A model generated the notes under the pieces. That model was not told the DNA's origin. It saw only the letters and a list, made by a program, of their open reading frames with translations, and made no database searches. A stretch of DNA of 24,840 nt from Bacteroidales bacterium (GTDB taxonomy: Bacteria > Bacteroidota > Bacteroidia > Bacteroidales > Marinilabiliaceae): positions 1 to 24,840 of the forward strand of contig SFOL01000020.1 in assembly GCA_004552385.1 (NCBI GenBank), in the 5' to 3' direction. The translations under genes and the position numbers were made by a program. Shown here piece by piece: positions 1-7,398 of the stretch; position 1 is the first letter of the stretch; the number at the start of each line of letters is the position of its first letter.

Positions 1-40
1 TTTAAAAATTGCACTACGTAGAGCCGTACTTATATCCATT

Positions 41-96
41 CTCTTGACGAGCCTCTTGGCTTCGGCAAGCACGCTTCTGAGTCTTTGCGTCAAGAG
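41..96. repeat. Inverted repeat with internal UUCG-type hairpin
   Basis: A perfect 9-base inverted repeat, CTCTTGACG at 41-49 and CGTCAAGAG at 88-96, encloses a 38-base loop. Inside the loop the sequence CTTGGCTTCGGCAAG can form a small hairpin capped by a cUUCGg tetraloop with one bulged G. This could be a structured transcript end or a remnant of an RNA element. No RNA family is recognised, there is no T tract directly after it, and it may be chance. Confidence 0.25.
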
Positions 97-156
97 TCAT
101 AGATTCAGATCGGTCGTACGTCGACTGGTGTCTGCAAAAACATTTACGGTTTCGAG

Positions 157-408
157 ATGACAGCAGAGGCCTTCGCCTATTTCCAATCGGATGGTGATGG
201 TGGGGCGTCATTTCGTATGCCAGACGATAGCGCGGGACATACTGCGAGGCCATGTCTGCGGGATGAATTCGACTGCGGGTATGAAGAGGATTTTTATGAT
301 AACTCCGGCTCTGCTTACGATTTTGACGATGCTGATGATGGGGGCAATTGGGAGTTTTATGATGACAATCCGGACATGGACCGGCAGAGTGAGGATTTTT
401 TGAATTGA
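157..408 (+). CDS. Possible small acidic protein of unknown function
   Basis: An 83-residue reading frame opens at ATG 157 and is also open upstream to a stop at 100-102 without another ATG. The product is very acidic: its second half is dominated by Asp, Glu, Tyr and Phe (for example YEEDFYDN and DFDDADDGG). No signal peptide, membrane segment or known domain was seen. It converges with the lipoprotein gene ending at 420. Codon use is reasonable for this genome, but no ribosome-binding site or promoter is obvious, so it may be a real small gene, the 3' end of a decayed gene, or chance. Confidence 0.3.
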   Translation: MTAEAFAYFQSDGDGGASFRMPDDSAGHTARPCLRDEFDCGYEEDFYDNSGSAYDFDDADDGGNWEFYDDNPDMDRQSEDFLN

Positions 409-419
409 CCCGTCCCGCC

Positions 420-1370
420 CTACTGGCACTCCTTTATTATCTCATCCACTTTCACGTCCTTCGGCCATATGACGTTTGTGACGTCGCAAGTGTAGACCGC
501 CGTGTGGAGCATGGTGTCTACCGACAGGTCCAATGACGCCAATGAGGGGTTGCCGGCCACGTCGATGTCCCAAAGCGTCGCTCCGCACCTCGTCAAGTCC
601 AGTTCGCTAATGTCGCACCTCGAGCATTGGAACGTACGCAGGTTGTTCGCCCCGAACTCGGCGTAGCTGCCCATAATCACGGCCTTAAGGTTTTTGCATG
701 CCATTATGCGCACGTCGGTCAAGGCTTTAGCGTTCCTAAGATCCACGACGTCTATGCCGCATGCGTCAAGATGCACCTCGCGCAGCGACCGGAAGTCCGC
801 AAGGTTCAAGTTTTTCATGTTTACGCGCTCTATGCGCATCGTCTGTATGTTCACGAAGTTGGACAGACCCGACATGTCCACCGTGTCGCTACCCGCATAT
901 TTGTCAAGGTCTGTGAGGTCTATGCCCGTGAATGAGGCCGTCTCGTAACCCTCCAGCTTGCCATCGTGGTTTTTGTCGAAGCGGTCTATGAGGAACTGCT
1001 CTAGATTCTTGTCCGAAAAGCCCGCATGAGCCGATATCGTCATGACTTTTGTGGCGTATAGCTTACCATAGGTCACCTTGATGGTCGTTACCCCAAATTT
1101 CAGCGCGTGGAGCATCCCCTTTTGCGTCACGGTGGCCACGGTGGTGTCTGATGACGACCATATTATCGGCGCGTCCGGATAGCCCGTGTTTGCGCTCTCA
1201 GGGTAGGCGCGCGCCGACATCTGCACGCTGTCGCCCGGAGCCGCGTTCTCGGTCTCGGCCGTCAAGTATATGTGGTCGAGCTTCACGTCGCTCTTGTCGC
1301 AAGCCGGCATCACGGTTGCTATGCAGGCAGCCACAGCCGCGGCTGACACTACTGTTATGATGTGGCGCAT
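420..1370 (-). CDS. Lipoprotein with Ig-like (BIG2), EF-hand and leucine-rich regions
   Basis: The 316-residue product starts with a signal peptide ending in a lipobox-like stretch, MPAC, with the lipidated cysteine probably Cys24 (Cys16 in VAAC is an alternative). Residues about 32-112 look like a bacterial Ig-like BIG2 domain, including the typical IIWSSSDTTVATV pattern. Residues 132-143 form a textbook EF-hand/dockerin-type calcium loop with Asp132, Asn134, Asp136, Gly137, Leu139 and Glu143. From about residue 165 to 300 there are irregular leucine-rich repeats of the Bacteroides surface-protein kind. It should be an envelope lipoprotein, perhaps surface exposed, binding a protein or glycan. 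It is the last gene of the minus-strand run, 28 bases after the LptF/G permease. The family assignment is good but the ligand is unknown. Confidence 0.85.
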   Translation of the reverse strand: MRHIITVVSAAAVAACIATVMPACDKSDVKLDHIYLTAETENAAPGDSVQMSARAYPESANTGYPDAPIIWSSSDTTVATVTQKGMLHALKFGVTTIKVTYGKLYATKVMTISAHAGFSDKNLEQFLIDRFDKNHDGKLEGYETASFTGIDLTDLDKYAGSDTVDMSGLSNFVNIQTMRIERVNMKNLNLADFRSLREVHLDACGIDVVDLRNAKALTDVRIMACKNLKAVIMGSYAEFGANNLRTFQCSRCDISELDLTRCGATLWDIDVAGNPSLASLDLSVDTMLHTAVYTCDVTNVIWPKDVKVDEIIKECQ

Positions 1371-1398
1371 CGTTTTGTGGCTTTTATCGTTTGTTTGA

Positions 1399-2481
1399 CT
1401 ATTTAGGCGCCTTGACGTAGAGTATGGCCCCGATGACGCTGAACACGATGTTGGGCAGCCACACAGCCAGCAGTGGCGGCATGTTGCCGTTTATGGCGAA
1501 TGTCTGGCTCACGGTAAGGAACAAGATGTAGACGAAGCTCAGTACCAGGCCTATGCCTATGTATTTGCCCATTCCGCCCCTCGTCTTGCGAGACGAGAGG
1601 CTCACGCCTATCAACGTCAGAATGAACGACGCGAACGGCGTGGCGCGACGCTTGTAGAGCTCGATGGCGAACTCTTCGGTGTTGCCTATGTTGCGCTCTT
1701 CCAGTTCGTTAATGTGTGCCGACAGCTCCGACGATGTCATCATCTCGTAGCTCTTGCGCTCTTTCTTGAAGTCCGACGGGCGTATGTTTATCGTGCTGTC
1801 TATGGACTCGCCCGATGTCATGGTGTGGTGTATGCCGTCAGGCTCAAAGTCCCAACGCCTGTAGTCGCGCAGGTGCCACTTGGTCGATGCGGAGTCGTAC
1901 GTTATGGTGCGCGCCGTCAGGCGGCTCACCATGTTCTTGCCGTCGAACTTCTGTATGTCGAACCTGTCGCCGCTCTCGCGGAATGAGTAGTAACGGCCCA
2001 TGTACACGTACACGCCCGGCGATATCTGCATGTGCATGTCCGCCAGCCCCGTCTCCTTGCGGCTCTTGACGTATGTGTTCTCAAACTGTATCCTCGTCCT
2101 GTTGGCCAATGGTATCACGTAGCTGGCCAGAAAAAATGTTATGACAGCTATGGCGGCCGAGCCTATGAAGTATGGGAACATCAGGCGCCTGAAGCTCACG
2201 CCGCTGGCCAATATCGCCACAATCTCGGTCTGCCCGGCCATCTTCGAGGTGAAGAAGATCACGGAGATGAACACAAGGAGCGGCGAGAGCATGTTGGCGT
2301 AATAGGGGCACAGGTTTTTGTAATAGTCGAGGACTATGGCGCTCAGGGGGGCGTGGCTGTCCATGAAGTCGTCCACTTTCTCCACGAGGTCGAACACTAT
2401 CACGATGGCGAGCATTATGACCACAATGAAGAAGTATGTCCCCAGGAACTTTTTTACTATGTACCAGTCGAGTATCTTCAC
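1399..2481 (-). CDS. lptG: LptF/LptG-family (YjgP/YjgQ) LPS export permease
   Basis: The 360-residue protein has the family architecture of three N-terminal membrane helices (about 13-31, 61-79, 99-124), a periplasmic domain (about 130-275), and three C-terminal helices (about 281-296, 306-328, 336-356). The cytoplasmic coupling-helix region after helix 2 has the typical pattern MAGQTEIVAILASGVS. The family provides the transmembrane half of the LptB2FG ABC transporter, which extracts LPS from the inner membrane and passes it to LptC and LptA. Length is normal for the family. Bacteroidota genomes usually carry two scattered LptF/G paralogues, so the choice of lptG over lptF is not certain. 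It lies 43 bases after the Crp/Fnr gene and is probably cotranscribed with it. Confidence 0.85.
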   Translation of the reverse strand: MKILDWYIVKKFLGTYFFIVVIMLAIVIVFDLVEKVDDFMDSHAPLSAIVLDYYKNLCPYYANMLSPLLVFISVIFFTSKMAGQTEIVAILASGVSFRRLMFPYFIGSAAIAVITFFLASYVIPLANRTRIQFENTYVKSRKETGLADMHMQISPGVYVYMGRYYSFRESGDRFDIQKFDGKNMVSRLTARTITYDSASTKWHLRDYRRWDFEPDGIHHTMTSGESIDSTINIRPSDFKKERKSYEMMTSSELSAHINELEERNIGNTEEFAIELYKRRATPFASFILTLIGVSLSSRKTRGGMGKYIGIGLVLSFVYILFLTVSQTFAINGNMPPLLAVWLPNIVFSVIGAILYVKAPK

Positions 2482-2524
2482 CTTTTCCTTTTGTCTTTGA
2501 GTTGCTTCTTTCCTTGGCTTGACC

Positions 2525-3241
2525 TCACCCGAGGCGTGATGTCCTTTCGAGTCCGGGCTCGTCTTTCACGGTTATCTCGCGTCCTTTCACCTCCACGAGC
2601 CCTTCGTCAGCGAACGCTCTGAGCGTCCTTATGGCGTTGGCGGTCGTCATGTTCGAGAGCGAGGCCAGATCCTCACGGGTCATGCGGATGTTCAGTTTCC
2701 GCGTGCCGCTTACGTATCCGTACTTGTCTCTTATGCAGAGCAGGCTCTCCGCCAGTCTGCCGCGTATCTGCTTCTGAGCCAGTGAGACGCTACGAGTGCG
2801 GCACAACCGCAGTTCGCGGGCCAGGCTCTTTATTATGTAGGCCGCCAAAGCTGGATTTTCGCGTATGACGTCCATGGCGTCGGCCCGCGGCACTGATATT
2901 AGTGTGCTGTCCTCAATGGTCGTGGCCGTGGCCGAGTGGCGTTCCCCAGCCAAAGCGGCCCTGTAGCCTATCACGTCGGTTGCCGCGGCAAGCTTCACTA
3001 TCTGGTCGCGCCCGCTCACGCCCTCCTGGGTGGTTTTTACCTTGCCTTTCAGCACGAAGTATATCTTGTCGGCCTTATCGCCTTGCCCATAAACTTTTGA
3101 GCCTCGCGGCAGGGTCAGCATCGTGCACGTCTTACCCAGCCGGACGCGCTCGGTGTCTGTCAAGTGGCACAGGGGCTCACGGCTTGTGGGCAGGTCTGCG
3201 TCTATGTTTATCTTTATCGGCTGTCTTGTGGCGGTTGCCAT
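2525..3241 (-). CDS. Crp/Fnr-family transcriptional regulator
   Basis: The 238-residue protein has an N-terminal cyclic-nucleotide-binding-type beta barrel (about 40-125, including YGQGDKADKIYFVLKGKVKT), a dimerisation helix (about 128-160), and a C-terminal winged helix-turn-helix (about 187-226) with MTREDLASLSNMTTANAIR as the recognition region. There is no N-terminal CxxC cluster of the kind that holds the Fnr iron-sulfur centre (Cys25 and Cys39 are isolated), so it is not an oxygen-sensing Fnr in the classical sense. The effector is unknown. The gene sits between the DUF819 membrane protein (42 bases upstream) and the LptF/G permease, so it may regulate its own operon. Confidence 0.9.
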   Translation of the reverse strand: MATATRQPIKINIDADLPTSREPLCHLTDTERVRLGKTCTMLTLPRGSKVYGQGDKADKIYFVLKGKVKTTQEGVSGRDQIVKLAAATDVIGYRAALAGERHSATATTIEDSTLISVPRADAMDVIRENPALAAYIIKSLARELRLCRTRSVSLAQKQIRGRLAESLLCIRDKYGYVSGTRKLNIRMTREDLASLSNMTTANAIRTLRAFADEGLVEVKGREITVKDEPGLERTSRLG

Positions 3242-3283
3242 CTGTCTATGTCTTATTGGAGCCTCCGTGGCGGCATCTGGCCG

Positions 3284-4465
3284 CTATACCATCATCAGCA
3301 GTATTTGCGCAACCCCGAATCCTATGTATGTGCCCACGGAGTAGCCTATCAGCCCCACCGCTATGCCGGGGCCTATGACAGCCTTGTTGCCCAAGGCACC
3401 GGCCATGACGGGTACGAACGGCGGGGAGCACAGCAGGGCTATCGACGTCACCAGAGTCGTGTCCGTGTCTATGCGCAGTAGGGCGTTCAGCAAGACGTGC
3501 ATAACCAGCGCACCTATTGTCGCAAAGCCTATGAAAGCGAAGAAATGCGGGGTGATGTCGTTGAACATCGACGTGCTCACTTGAGCCGACACCGCCACGC
3601 TGAATATCAGGATGAAGAACGTCCCGGCCTCATACGTCCGCTTGATGCGTCTGACCTCCTCGCGGCTCGCGGCAAGGACTGACAGCAGCGATATGGCCAA
3701 AATAAACACGGCCAGAAACACGTCAGCGTCGCTGCCGCATTCGCTCGCGATCTTGCTCACAGCCCACGCCACAGCCCCTCCCGCTGCCACGATGCCCGTC
3801 GTCAGGCCCATGGCTTTGCCGAGGTCGGGCAGGTTCTCTCTTTTGAAGAGTCCCCAGAATAACTCGCCGTTGTGGCTTCCCTCTTCGCCATCAGCGTCGC
3901 CCGAATCCTTGCGTCCGCTGAATTCCGGCAGTATGTGCGACAGGATGCGCCGCCCGAACACTATGATGATGACGAGGTAGACGGCGGAGACGAGTATCGA
4001 GTAGCTGTGGCTCAAGAGGTAGGTCTTGTCCGGTATGTCCAGAGCCACTTTGAGCGCGGCCTGATTGGCCGTGCCGCCGGTGTAGAGGCCCGTGAGCATC
4101 CCGCCCACCTTGGCGTTCTCCGCGTCGCCGTCTCCGAAAAGGGCGAACCCGGCCACCACAGCCATTATGCATCCCAGCACCCCGCAGACGGTCGATTTGG
4201 CGAATTGCGGTGCAAGGCGCGACCATGCCTTTATGTCGGACGAGAGAAGCATGAGCGGTATCGCCACAGGGATGGCTGCGGAGGCTACCACCCTTAGAGT
4301 TTCGTCCGCCCCGTCGGGCATCACTCCCGTCAGTCCGACGGCGCAGCCGGCAACGTATGCCAATATTATTTCGCCCACTTTGCGCAGGGCGGGGCTGAGC
4401 CAAGTCAGCCACATCACCATCAGTGGGGTGGCCAGGCAGAAGAGTATGACGAGCGTGTTCTGCAT
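3284..4465 (-). CDS. DUF819-family integral membrane protein
   Basis: The 393-residue protein is almost entirely hydrophobic, with about ten membrane helices. It carries the motifs expected of the DUF819 (YjcL-like) family: TGLYTGGTANQAAL around residues 125-138 and CSPPFVP around 346-352. A hydrophilic loop rich in Asp, Glu and Gly (about 182-207) splits the protein into two halves, a layout common in inverted-repeat transporters. The family is thought to be a transporter but no substrate is established. The start ATG at 4465 follows a 99-base gap after the TonB/TolA-like gene, with no strong terminator in that gap. Confidence 0.85.
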   Translation of the reverse strand: MQNTLVILFCLATPLMVMWLTWLSPALRKVGEIILAYVAGCAVGLTGVMPDGADETLRVVASAAIPVAIPLMLLSSDIKAWSRLAPQFAKSTVCGVLGCIMAVVAGFALFGDGDAENAKVGGMLTGLYTGGTANQAALKVALDIPDKTYLLSHSYSILVSAVYLVIIIVFGRRILSHILPEFSGRKDSGDADGEEGSHNGELFWGLFKRENLPDLGKAMGLTTGIVAAGGAVAWAVSKIASECGSDADVFLAVFILAISLLSVLAASREEVRRIKRTYEAGTFFILIFSVAVSAQVSTSMFNDITPHFFAFIGFATIGALVMHVLLNALLRIDTDTTLVTSIALLCSPPFVPVMAGALGNKAVIGPGIAVGLIGYSVGTYIGFGVAQILLMMV

Positions 4466-4564
4466 TGTGCTGTGGAGCTTGCCGCGCCTCCCCGCTCCCC
4501 CTTACGAACAGCGTTCGCGTTGCGCGATTGAGAGAGAGTGGGGGGTGTCTGTCCGCGTGGCGGC

Positions 4565-5557
4565 TTAGTTCACTTTGTGGTTGTATGTTATTGTGCCAGT
4601 CTGCACGGCCGGCTTTGTCGGGTCCGGGTTGAATTTAGCCTTCATCGCGGCCTGCTCGTCGGCGCGCCATGTCGGCGCGTGCTGAATGGTGGTGCCTCGC
4701 GGCCTCACGTGCGCCGACACTACTTTGCCTTGCTTGTCGACTGTTATTTCAACCACCACCGTGCCTGGAGTCTGCACGTTTACCGTCGGTTTGGGCAGTG
4801 CGCCCATCAGCTTGCGTCCGTCCAGCGAGAACGAGTTGCCTCCGCCGGTGCCGGACCCGCTGCCTATGCCCGAGCCTTTCCCGCCCGACGTGGCGCCGCC
4901 CTGTCCGGAGTCTCCCGAGCCGCTGCCCGAGGTCCCTGTGCCGCTTGTGTTGCCGAAGCCTTTGCCTATGGCGTTTGCCGCCTTGGCTCTCGCCTCGGCT
5001 TGCGCCCTGGCTCTCGCCTCGGCGCGTGCTTTGGCTTCCGCCTCCGCCTTGGCTTTGGCCTCCGCTTCGGCTCTCGCCTTGGCTTCCGCCTCTGCTTTCA
5101 GCCTTGCCGCCTCTGCCTCAGCCTTGGCTTTGGCTTCCGCCTCCTCGCGAGCCTTTATCTCGGCGTCTCGCCTTGCCTTAGCCTCCGCCTCTGCTTTCTT
5201 CTTCGCCTCAGCGAGGGCTGCCGCTTCCTCGAAGTCTTGCGTGTCTTTTGCCTCGCCGTCGGCCTTCACCGCCTCCTCTTGCTGCGCCGGGGCGGGATCC
5301 GTCGGCGTCGGTTCCGGCTCCGGCTCGGCTTGCTCGGCCTCGTCGGTCGGCTGGCTCTCTATGGGGGCGGGGGCTGCGCCCTCGTCTCCTCCGCCGCCTC
5401 CCTCGTCGAATGCGTAGTTCACGAGCAGGGCCTCCTCGTCCTCCCTCTCGGCTGTCATTTTGCCGAAGAAGAGTACGAGGAGCAGGATGACGTGCACCAC
5501 GATGGCGCCTGTAAGTCCGTGGCCGCGGTATCTGCGCTCAGAGTTGTTCTTCATCAT
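4565..5557 (-). CDS. TonB/TolA-like energy transducer with long Ala-Glu-Lys helix
   Basis: The 330-residue protein has one N-terminal membrane anchor (about 15-33), an acidic Pro/Glu-rich stretch (about 62-100), a long Ala/Glu/Lys/Arg-rich segment with an AEAKAKAE-type repeat (about 110-195) predicted to be a single helix, a Gly/Ser-rich flexible linker (about 198-240), and a C-terminal TonB-type domain (about 250-330) with the GTVVVEITVDKQGKV strand and a GTITY ending. The helix is typical of TolA, whereas the C-terminal domain resembles the energy transducers of Bacteroidota. It should span the periplasm and couple the ExbB/ExbD motor to outer-membrane partners. Its start overlaps the exbD stop by four bases, indicating translational coupling. 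Whether it serves TonB-dependent uptake or a Tol-Pal-like role in division cannot be decided here. Confidence 0.88.
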   Translation of the reverse strand: MMKNNSERRYRGHGLTGAIVVHVILLLVLFFGKMTAEREDEEALLVNYAFDEGGGGGDEGAAPAPIESQPTDEAEQAEPEPEPTPTDPAPAQQEEAVKADGEAKDTQDFEEAAALAEAKKKAEAEAKARRDAEIKAREEAEAKAKAEAEAARLKAEAEAKARAEAEAKAKAEAEAKARAEARARAQAEARAKAANAIGKGFGNTSGTGTSGSGSGDSGQGGATSGGKGSGIGSGSGTGGGNSFSLDGRKLMGALPKPTVNVQTPGTVVVEITVDKQGKVVSAHVRPRGTTIQHAPTWRADEQAAMKAKFNPDPTKPAVQTGTITYNHKVN

Positions 5558-5946
5558 TTGGCCCTCGTTGCCAGTATGAGCTTATACTTGTGCTTCTTGG
5601 CTATGTTCATCACTTTCACCACCTCGCGCATCGGCACGGTCTCGTCCACGTGCAGGGCGATGTACATGTCGGGTTGCTCGCCGAGTTTCGCCGCGAGTGC
5701 GGGTTCCAGCTCGTCATAGCTCACGCGCTTCGTCTCGACGTAGTAGCGCAGGTCGGCCGTGATGGAGACTGATGTCTGCGGCTTGGCCGATGCCTGGTTC
5801 TTGCTCTGGGGCAGGACCAGCTTCAGCGCGTTGGGGTGTACGAGCGTCGACGTCAGCATGAAGAAGATGAGCAGGAGGAATACAACGTCCGTCATTGACG
5901 ACATGTTGAAGGCCGAGCTTATCTTTGATCCTCTTTTAAGTGCCAT
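5554..5946 (-). CDS. exbD: ExbD/TolR-family biopolymer transport protein
   Basis: The 130-residue protein is of normal family length. A short cytoplasmic N-terminus precedes one membrane helix (about 19-35) with the family motif SSMTDVVFLLLIFFMLTS. Asp20 is the conserved membrane aspartate that carries protons in ExbD and TolR. The rest is the periplasmic domain. It forms the stator/rotor complex with the ExbB-like protein encoded 17 bases upstream and energises the TonB/TolA-like protein encoded immediately downstream (four-base overlap). Only one exbD copy is present here, whereas many Bacteroidota loci carry two in tandem. Confidence 0.92.
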   Translation of the reverse strand: MALKRGSKISSAFNMSSMTDVVFLLLIFFMLTSTLVHPNALKLVLPQSKNQASAKPQTSVSITADLRYYVETKRVSYDELEPALAAKLGEQPDMYIALHVDETVPMREVVKVMNIAKKHKYKLILATRAK

Positions 5947-5963
5947 CTGTTAGCCTCCTTACT

Positions 5964-6653
5964 TTATGCAGTGGGGTCGTTGAGCAGGTCCATGAACTCC
6001 ATGGTGCGCGCCTCGAGCGTAGCCACCACGCGGTCCACGCGGCTCACGAGGTAGTTGTAGGCGAAGTAGGCCACAATGCCGACTATCAGTCCTCCCACGG
6101 TGGTCACCAGGGCTGTGTATATGCCGCCTGCCAATGAGCTGACCTCTATGTTGTTGCCGGCCGACGCCATCTGGAAGAACGCTTGTATCATGCCCGTCAC
6201 CGTGCCAAGGAAGCCTATCATCGGCGCGCCGCCTGATATCGACGCCAAGTTGGCCAGGCCCTTCTCCAGGTTGGCCACCTCTATGTTGCCGGTGTTCTCC
6301 ACGGTCGTCTGGATGTCGCTCAGCGGCCGGCCTATGCGGCTTATGCCCTTGCCCACCAGGCGGGCCACTGGGTTGTCCGTGCTCTCGCACAGGGTGCGCG
6401 CGCTGTCTATGTTGCCGCTGTGGATGTAGTCCTTTATCTTGTTCATGAAGTTCTTGTCCTCCTTGAGCGCGTTCCGCAGGGCGACGTAACGCTCAAAGAA
6501 CAAGTAGACTGCGTAGATCGACATGGCGAGAAGGATCCACATGATCCATCCTCCAGACAAGAACAGGTCTATCACGTTGAGCGTCTGCTCCTCCACTACT
6601 TCGCCGGCCGCGTCGGTCAGCACCTCGGCCTCCTGGCCAACAGCTTGTATCAT
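5964..6653 (-). CDS. exbB: MotA/TolQ/ExbB-family proton channel protein
   Basis: From ATG 6653 the product is 229 residues with three membrane segments (about 33-53, 143-160 and 178-200) and the family signature APMIGFLGTVTGMIQAF at 143-159. Together with ExbD it forms the proton-driven motor for the TonB/TolA-like transducer. The open frame extends upstream to 6770, but the added 39 residues (LREARCAPRAAEH and so on) are not hydrophobic or family-like. An AAAGAGGA stretch lies directly before ATG 6653, unusually close for a Shine-Dalgarno site, so the start is likely but not proven. This is the first gene of the seven-gene minus-strand run. Confidence 0.9.
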   Translation of the reverse strand: MIQAVGQEAEVLTDAAGEVVEEQTLNVIDLFLSGGWIMWILLAMSIYAVYLFFERYVALRNALKEDKNFMNKIKDYIHSGNIDSARTLCESTDNPVARLVGKGISRIGRPLSDIQTTVENTGNIEVANLEKGLANLASISGGAPMIGFLGTVTGMIQAFFQMASAGNNIEVSSLAGGIYTALVTTVGGLIVGIVAYFAYNYLVSRVDRVVATLEARTMEFMDLLNDPTA

Positions 6654-6728
6654 TCCTCTTTTTTGTGCTAAAAAGTTTTCTTTCCTGATGTCGTGCTCGG
6701 CGGCGCGCGGCGCACACCTCGCCTCCCG

Positions 6729-6760
6729 CAAAGTAAGCATATTTTGCTGAATAATCCTAA
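6729..6760 (-). promoter_or_regulatory. Candidate promoter of the exbB-exbD-tonB run
   Basis: Read on the minus strand, TTAG (6757-6760), a 20-base spacer and TTACTTTG (6729-6736) resemble the Bacteroidota promoter TTTG-N19-21-TAnnTTTG, with one mismatch in each element. It lies about 75 bases upstream of ATG 6653, the right place to drive the operon. Confidence 0.35.
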
Positions 6761-6862
6761 CAGCCGCCACCGTCAGCGCGCTTGTGACTGCCGCTCTCTC
6801 TCATGCCGGCGAAGCTGTCTTCCCGAGCCTCCCACATCCGCGTTTTTTAATGTTGGCGGCGG

Positions 6863-6894
6863 TTCGCTTTTTACCTCTTTTGACGCTATCTTTG
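6863..6894 (+). promoter_or_regulatory. Candidate promoter of the AHSA1-like gene
   Basis: TATCTTTG (6887-6894) is a full match to the Bacteroidota -7 element TAnnTTTG. TTCG (6863-6866) lies 20 bases upstream as a one-mismatch -33 element. The start codon at 6920 is 25 bases downstream. Confidence 0.45.
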
Positions 6895-6919
6895 CGTGTC
6901 TGAACAAATATGACTTTCA

Positions 6920-7309
6920 ATGCGAGACTTTAAGATAGGCATCAAGGTGCAGGCCTCCACCGAGGAGGTCTACTCTGCCATAACCAACCCTTTCGCCATT
7001 GAGCTCTGGACGGGTTTCCCCGCCAAGATGAACACCGTGCCCGGCAGCGAGTTTGAAATGTGGGATGGCGACATCTGCGGTCGAAACCTCGAGTTCGAGG
7101 AGAACAAGCTCGTGCGCCAGGAGTGGTATTTCGGCGAGGACGAGCCCTCAATCGTCACCATTAAGATTACGCCGCGCAGCAATGTCCGATCCGAGATTTT
7201 TATCACACAGACCAACATTCCCGATGAGTTCTATGACAACATAGCCGGCGGGTGGAGCGAGGACTATCTTGCGTCGCTTAAGCAGTTTCTCGAGGAGGGC
7301 GACGACTGA
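6920..7309 (+). CDS. AHSA1/SRPBCC (START-like) domain protein
   Basis: The 129-residue protein is a single START-like helix-grip fold of the Aha1-C/AHSA1 type. It begins with the beta strand KIGIKVQASTEEVYSAITNP and ends with the long C-terminal helix GGWSEDYLASLKQFLEEGD, as usual in this family. Such proteins bind hydrophobic ligands or, in eukaryotic Aha1, Hsp90; bacterial members mostly have no known role. It is a stand-alone gene with its own candidate promoter, divergent from the exbB run, and it ends in a strong terminator at 7336-7372. Confidence 0.85.
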   Translation: MRDFKIGIKVQASTEEVYSAITNPFAIELWTGFPAKMNTVPGSEFEMWDGDICGRNLEFEENKLVRQEWYFGEDEPSIVTIKITPRSNVRSEIFITQTNIPDEFYDNIAGGWSEDYLASLKQFLEEGDD

Positions 7310-7335
7310 GGTCGCGACCGTGATAATAAATAAAA

Positions 7336-7372
7336 CTCAGCCCCGCCAAGAACTCGTCTTGGCGGGGCTGAG
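7336..7372. terminator. Bidirectional rho-independent terminator
   Basis: A perfect 16-base-pair stem (CTCAGCCCCGCCAAGA at 7336-7351 and its complement at 7357-7372) has a five-base loop ACTCG. On the plus strand it is followed by TGTCTTTT; on the minus strand it is followed by TTTTATTTATTA. It lies between the convergent AHSA1-like gene and the lipoprotein gene ending at 7399, and should terminate both. Confidence 0.9.
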
Positions 7373-7398
7373 TGTCTTTTCAAGGCGTATAGCCGGTC

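Noticed and set aside
5011..5200. Apparent DNA repeat array of short GC-rich units
   Set aside because: The periodicity follows from Ala/Glu/Lys codons in the TolA-like helix; there are no fixed-length repeats with unique spacers, so it is not a CRISPR array.
4538..5719. 393-codon plus-strand frame opposite the tonB-like gene
   Set aside because: It is the complement of the Ala-Glu-Lys repeat, giving low-complexity Leu/Arg/Gly sequence.
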